Part shown: positions 62,049 to 64,000 of the stretch, piece by piece | Layout of the letters: each line of letters opens with the position of its first letter | Position numbering within the stretch: position 1 is the first letter of the stretch | NCBI GenBank assembly: GCA_963675435.1 | Contig: OY776216.1 | Location: forward strand, 3,782,001-3,846,000 | Length of the DNA: 64,000 nucleotides | Direction of reading: 5' to 3' | DNA from: Saccharicrinis sp963675435 | GTDB taxonomy: Bacteria > Bacteroidota > Bacteroidia > Bacteroidales > Marinilabiliaceae | Notes under the pieces: generated by a model | What the model saw: only the letters and a program-made list of their open reading frames with translations | Databases searched by the model: none | What the model was told of the DNA's origin: nothing | Position numbers and translations under genes: made by a program

Positions 62049-63215
62049 ATGATGATACAGCCAGCTAGTCGAATTAGCGAAGTTAAAGAATACTATTTCT
62101 CTAAAAAACTCAGGGAAATAGATGAGATGCGTCAACAAGGAATTGATGTCATTAATCTGGGCATAGGAAACCCGGACAGATCTCCTTCTGAGGTTGTTTT
62201 AGAAGAATTAAATGCAGCTTCTGCAAACGAAGGCAACCACGGGTATCAAAGTTATATTGGTATTCCGGAACTTAGAAATGCTTTTTCGGCCTGGTATCAA
62301 AAACATTTTAAAGTTGAGATTGATCCAGCTAAGGAAATTCTTCCTTTGATGGGCTCAAAAGAAGGAATTATGCATATCTCCATGGCATTTTTAAATAAAG
62401 GAGATAAAGTGCTTGTTCCTAACCCGGGATATCCAACTTATGCATCCGTTTCTAATTTGGTTGAAGCAGATATCGTAAATTACGATTTAAAAGAAGAACT
62501 AAACTGGCAGCCTGATTTTGAAGCTTTGGAAAAAATGGATTTGTCACAGGTTAAGTTAATGTGGGTAAATTATCCCAACATGCCAACCGGAGCCAATGCA
62601 ACCCTTGAATTATTTGAAAAACTGGTAGCTTTTGGTAAAAAGCACGAAATATTAATTTGCAACGATAATCCATATAGTTTTATCTTAAACGATAATCCTT
62701 TAAGTATTTTCAGAATTGAAGGAGCTAAAGAAATAGCCATTGAGTTAAACTCATTAAGCAAGTCGCACAATATGGCTGGATGGAGAATTGGAATGGTTGC
62801 TGCAAATTCAACATTTATCCAATACATTTTAAGGGTAAAGAGTAACATGGATAGCGGTATGTTTAAACCACTTCAATTAGCAGCTACAAAAGCCCTTTCT
62901 CTTGAAAAAGAATGGTACAACGAAGTAAACAAAGAGTACCTGATAAGAAGAGAATTGGTTTGGGAAATTATGGATATCCTGAATTGTAAATACGATAAAA
63001 ATCAAAGTGGAATGTTTATTTGGGCTAAAGTTCCTGAAACAATTACTTCTGCGGTTGATTTATCAGATAAAATTTTGAATAAAGCACATGTATTTATTAC
63101 TCCGGGTACCATTTTTGGTAAACAAGGAGAACAATACATTAGAATATCGCTATGTTCAAAACAAGAAGTTTTAAAAGAGTCAATAACAAGAATAAAAAAC
63201 AGCATAAATCTATAA
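62049..63215 (+). CDS. Class I/II PLP aminotransferase of the aromatic amino acid operon
   Basis: A 388-residue fold-type I aminotransferase. PLP-binding lysine in LNSLSKSHNMAGWRIGMV near residue 237. Other family features: INLGIGNPDRSPSEVV near 36, PLMGSKEGIMHI, VLVPNPGYPTYASVSNL and WVNYPNMPTGANATLELF. The Arg of YIRISLCSK lies near the end. It lies one base after pheA, so it is probably translated with it. The operon context suggests it transaminates phenylpyruvate or hydroxyphenylpyruvate, although relatives include LL-diaminopimelate and aspartate aminotransferases. A second ATG one codon later may be used. Confidence 0.88.
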   Translation: MMIQPASRISEVKEYYFSKKLREIDEMRQQGIDVINLGIGNPDRSPSEVVLEELNAASANEGNHGYQSYIGIPELRNAFSAWYQKHFKVEIDPAKEILPLMGSKEGIMHISMAFLNKGDKVLVPNPGYPTYASVSNLVEADIVNYDLKEELNWQPDFEALEKMDLSQVKLMWVNYPNMPTGANATLELFEKLVAFGKKHEILICNDNPYSFILNDNPLSIFRIEGAKEIAIELNSLSKSHNMAGWRIGMVAANSTFIQYILRVKSNMDSGMFKPLQLAATKALSLEKEWYNEVNKEYLIRRELVWEIMDILNCKYDKNQSGMFIWAKVPETITSAVDLSDKILNKAHVFITPGTIFGKQGEQYIRISLCSKQEVLKESITRIKNSINL

Positions 63216-63219
63216 TAAA

Positions 63220-64000
63220 ATGGTAAAATTAGACCTTGAAAAAATTAATCTTCCTGGATTAGAATTGGAACGTCCCTGGATGATTGCCGGACCTTGTAGT
63301 GCGGAAACTGAAGAACAAGTATTTGAAACAGCTCAAAAAGTTAAAGAAGCTGGTTTTAAAATATTTAGAGCTGGAATTTGGAAACCCAGAACACGACCTG
63401 GTGCTTTTGAAGGAGTTGGGGCTTTAGGTTTACCATGGCTTAAAAGAGTTAAAGAAGAATTAGGTTTATTTGTTGGTACTGAAGTTGCAAACAAACATCA
63501 TGTTTTTGAAGCTATTAAACATGGCATTGATATCCTTTGGGTTGGAGCACGTACCACCGCAAACCCATTTGCTGTTCAGGAAATTGCTGATGCCTTAAAA
63601 GGTGTGGATATACCTGTATTAGTTAAAAACCCTGTTAACCCTGATTTAGAATTATGGATTGGTGCTTTAGAGCGTATCAACCAAGCCGGTATTAAAAAAT
63701 TAGCTGCTATTCACAGAGGTTTCTCTACTTACGATAAAACAAAATATCGTAATACGCCTCAATGGCAAATTCCTATTGAATTACGTCGTCGTATTCCTGA
63801 TCTGCCAATTATTTGTGATCCTTCACACATCGGAGGAAAAAGAGAATTGATTTACGAAATTTCTCAAGAAGCAATGGACCTTAACTTTGATGGTTTATTG
63901 GTCGAAGCACACCGTTGTCCAGAAAAAGCATGGAGTGATGCCAGCCAGCAAGTAACTCCCGAAGAGCTAAAGGCAATTTCTGAAAAAATTGTACTTCGTG
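63220..64000 (+). CDS. aroF: DAHP synthase (type I-beta), N-terminal part, cut by the window end
   Basis: Open to the window end; 260 codons seen. MVKLDLEKINLPGLELERPW then IAGPCSAETEEQVFETA, FRAGIWKPRTRPGAFEG, VGARTTANPFAVQEIADAL, VKNPVNPDLELWIGALE and IICDPSHIGGKRELI. These match 3-deoxy-7-phosphoheptulonate synthase of the KDPG-aldolase-like I-beta type. Such proteins in Bacteroidota usually carry a C-terminal chorismate mutase domain, which would lie beyond this window. It catalyses the first step of the shikimate pathway (phosphoenolpyruvate plus erythrose-4-phosphate). Four bases separate it from the aminotransferase stop, so it is in the attenuated operon. The gene symbol is approximate. 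Confidence 0.92.
   Translation, partial: MVKLDLEKINLPGLELERPWMIAGPCSAETEEQVFETAQKVKEAGFKIFRAGIWKPRTRPGAFEGVGALGLPWLKRVKEELGLFVGTEVANKHHVFEAIKHGIDILWVGARTTANPFAVQEIADALKGVDIPVLVKNPVNPDLELWIGALERINQAGIKKLAAIHRGFSTYDKTKYRNTPQWQIPIELRRRIPDLPIICDPSHIGGKRELIYEISQEAMDLNFDGLLVEAHRCPEKAWSDASQQVTPEELKAISEKIVLR

Noticed and set aside
1..64000. CRISPR arrays, tRNA and rRNA genes
   Set aside because: No regularly spaced identical repeats with unique spacers, and no cloverleaf or rRNA-like segment recognised by reading; the 21-bp array has no spacers.

Overview
The window reads as a chromosomal segment of a Bacteroidota bacterium. Evidence: AT-rich DNA; promoters of the TAnnTTTG type; a SusC/SusD pair; a one-protein hybrid two-component regulator (HTCS); a type IX secretion C-terminal signal; and many SPII lipoproteins. 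A marine or gut member of the Bacteroidales/Marinilabiliales is likely, but the species cannot be named from this sequence. No rRNA, tRNA or CRISPR array was seen.

Layout. 1-9.4 kb: clpC, then (minus strand) a TPR protein and the threonine operon thrA-apgM-thrC, preceded by a Thr/Ile-rich leader peptide and a clear promoter. 9.4-29.4 kb: mostly housekeeping and envelope genes. These are a universal stress protein, carboxypeptidase-regulatory-domain proteins, a coiled-coil lipoprotein, a two-gene ATPase/double-cubane iron-sulfur pair, phoH, mazG, two OmpA-type proteins, msrA, rarA, a YigZ protein, a class IV aminotransferase and a large AMP-ligase/ACP/acyltransferase fusion. 29.5-45.4 kb: a polysaccharide utilisation locus that fits beta-1,4-galactan. 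A divergent HTCS regulator faces GH53, GH2, SusC, SusD, a SusE/F-like protein and a second GH53, so secreted endo-galactanase, oligosaccharide capture, import and exo-hydrolysis are all present. A 30-bp sequence occurs twice in the divergent promoter region and is the best candidate for the HTCS operator.

45.7-58.4 kb is the accessory part. It holds a DJ-1-family gene, palindromes, two decayed genes, a secreted esterase with a ricin-type lectin and a T9SS tail, and an IS4-family transposase gene interrupted by an IS21-family element with a 7-bp target duplication. It also holds a 21-bp-periodic TTATAA array, an M1 peptidase and a beta-helix lipoprotein. Two near-identical 257/258-bp non-coding elements with 14-bp terminal inverted repeats (MITE-like, two internal hairpins each) bracket most of it in direct orientation.

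58.4-64 kb: a small Cys-rich protein, an ABC-F (Uup-like) ATPase, and the start of a phenylalanine/tyrosine operon (pheA, aminotransferase, DAHP synthase cut by the window end). This operon is controlled by a textbook attenuator: a 25-residue leader with seven Phe codons, an antiterminator and an 11-bp terminator stem. The two leader-controlled amino-acid operons and the twin-hairpin MITE are the most informative regulatory and structural signals found.
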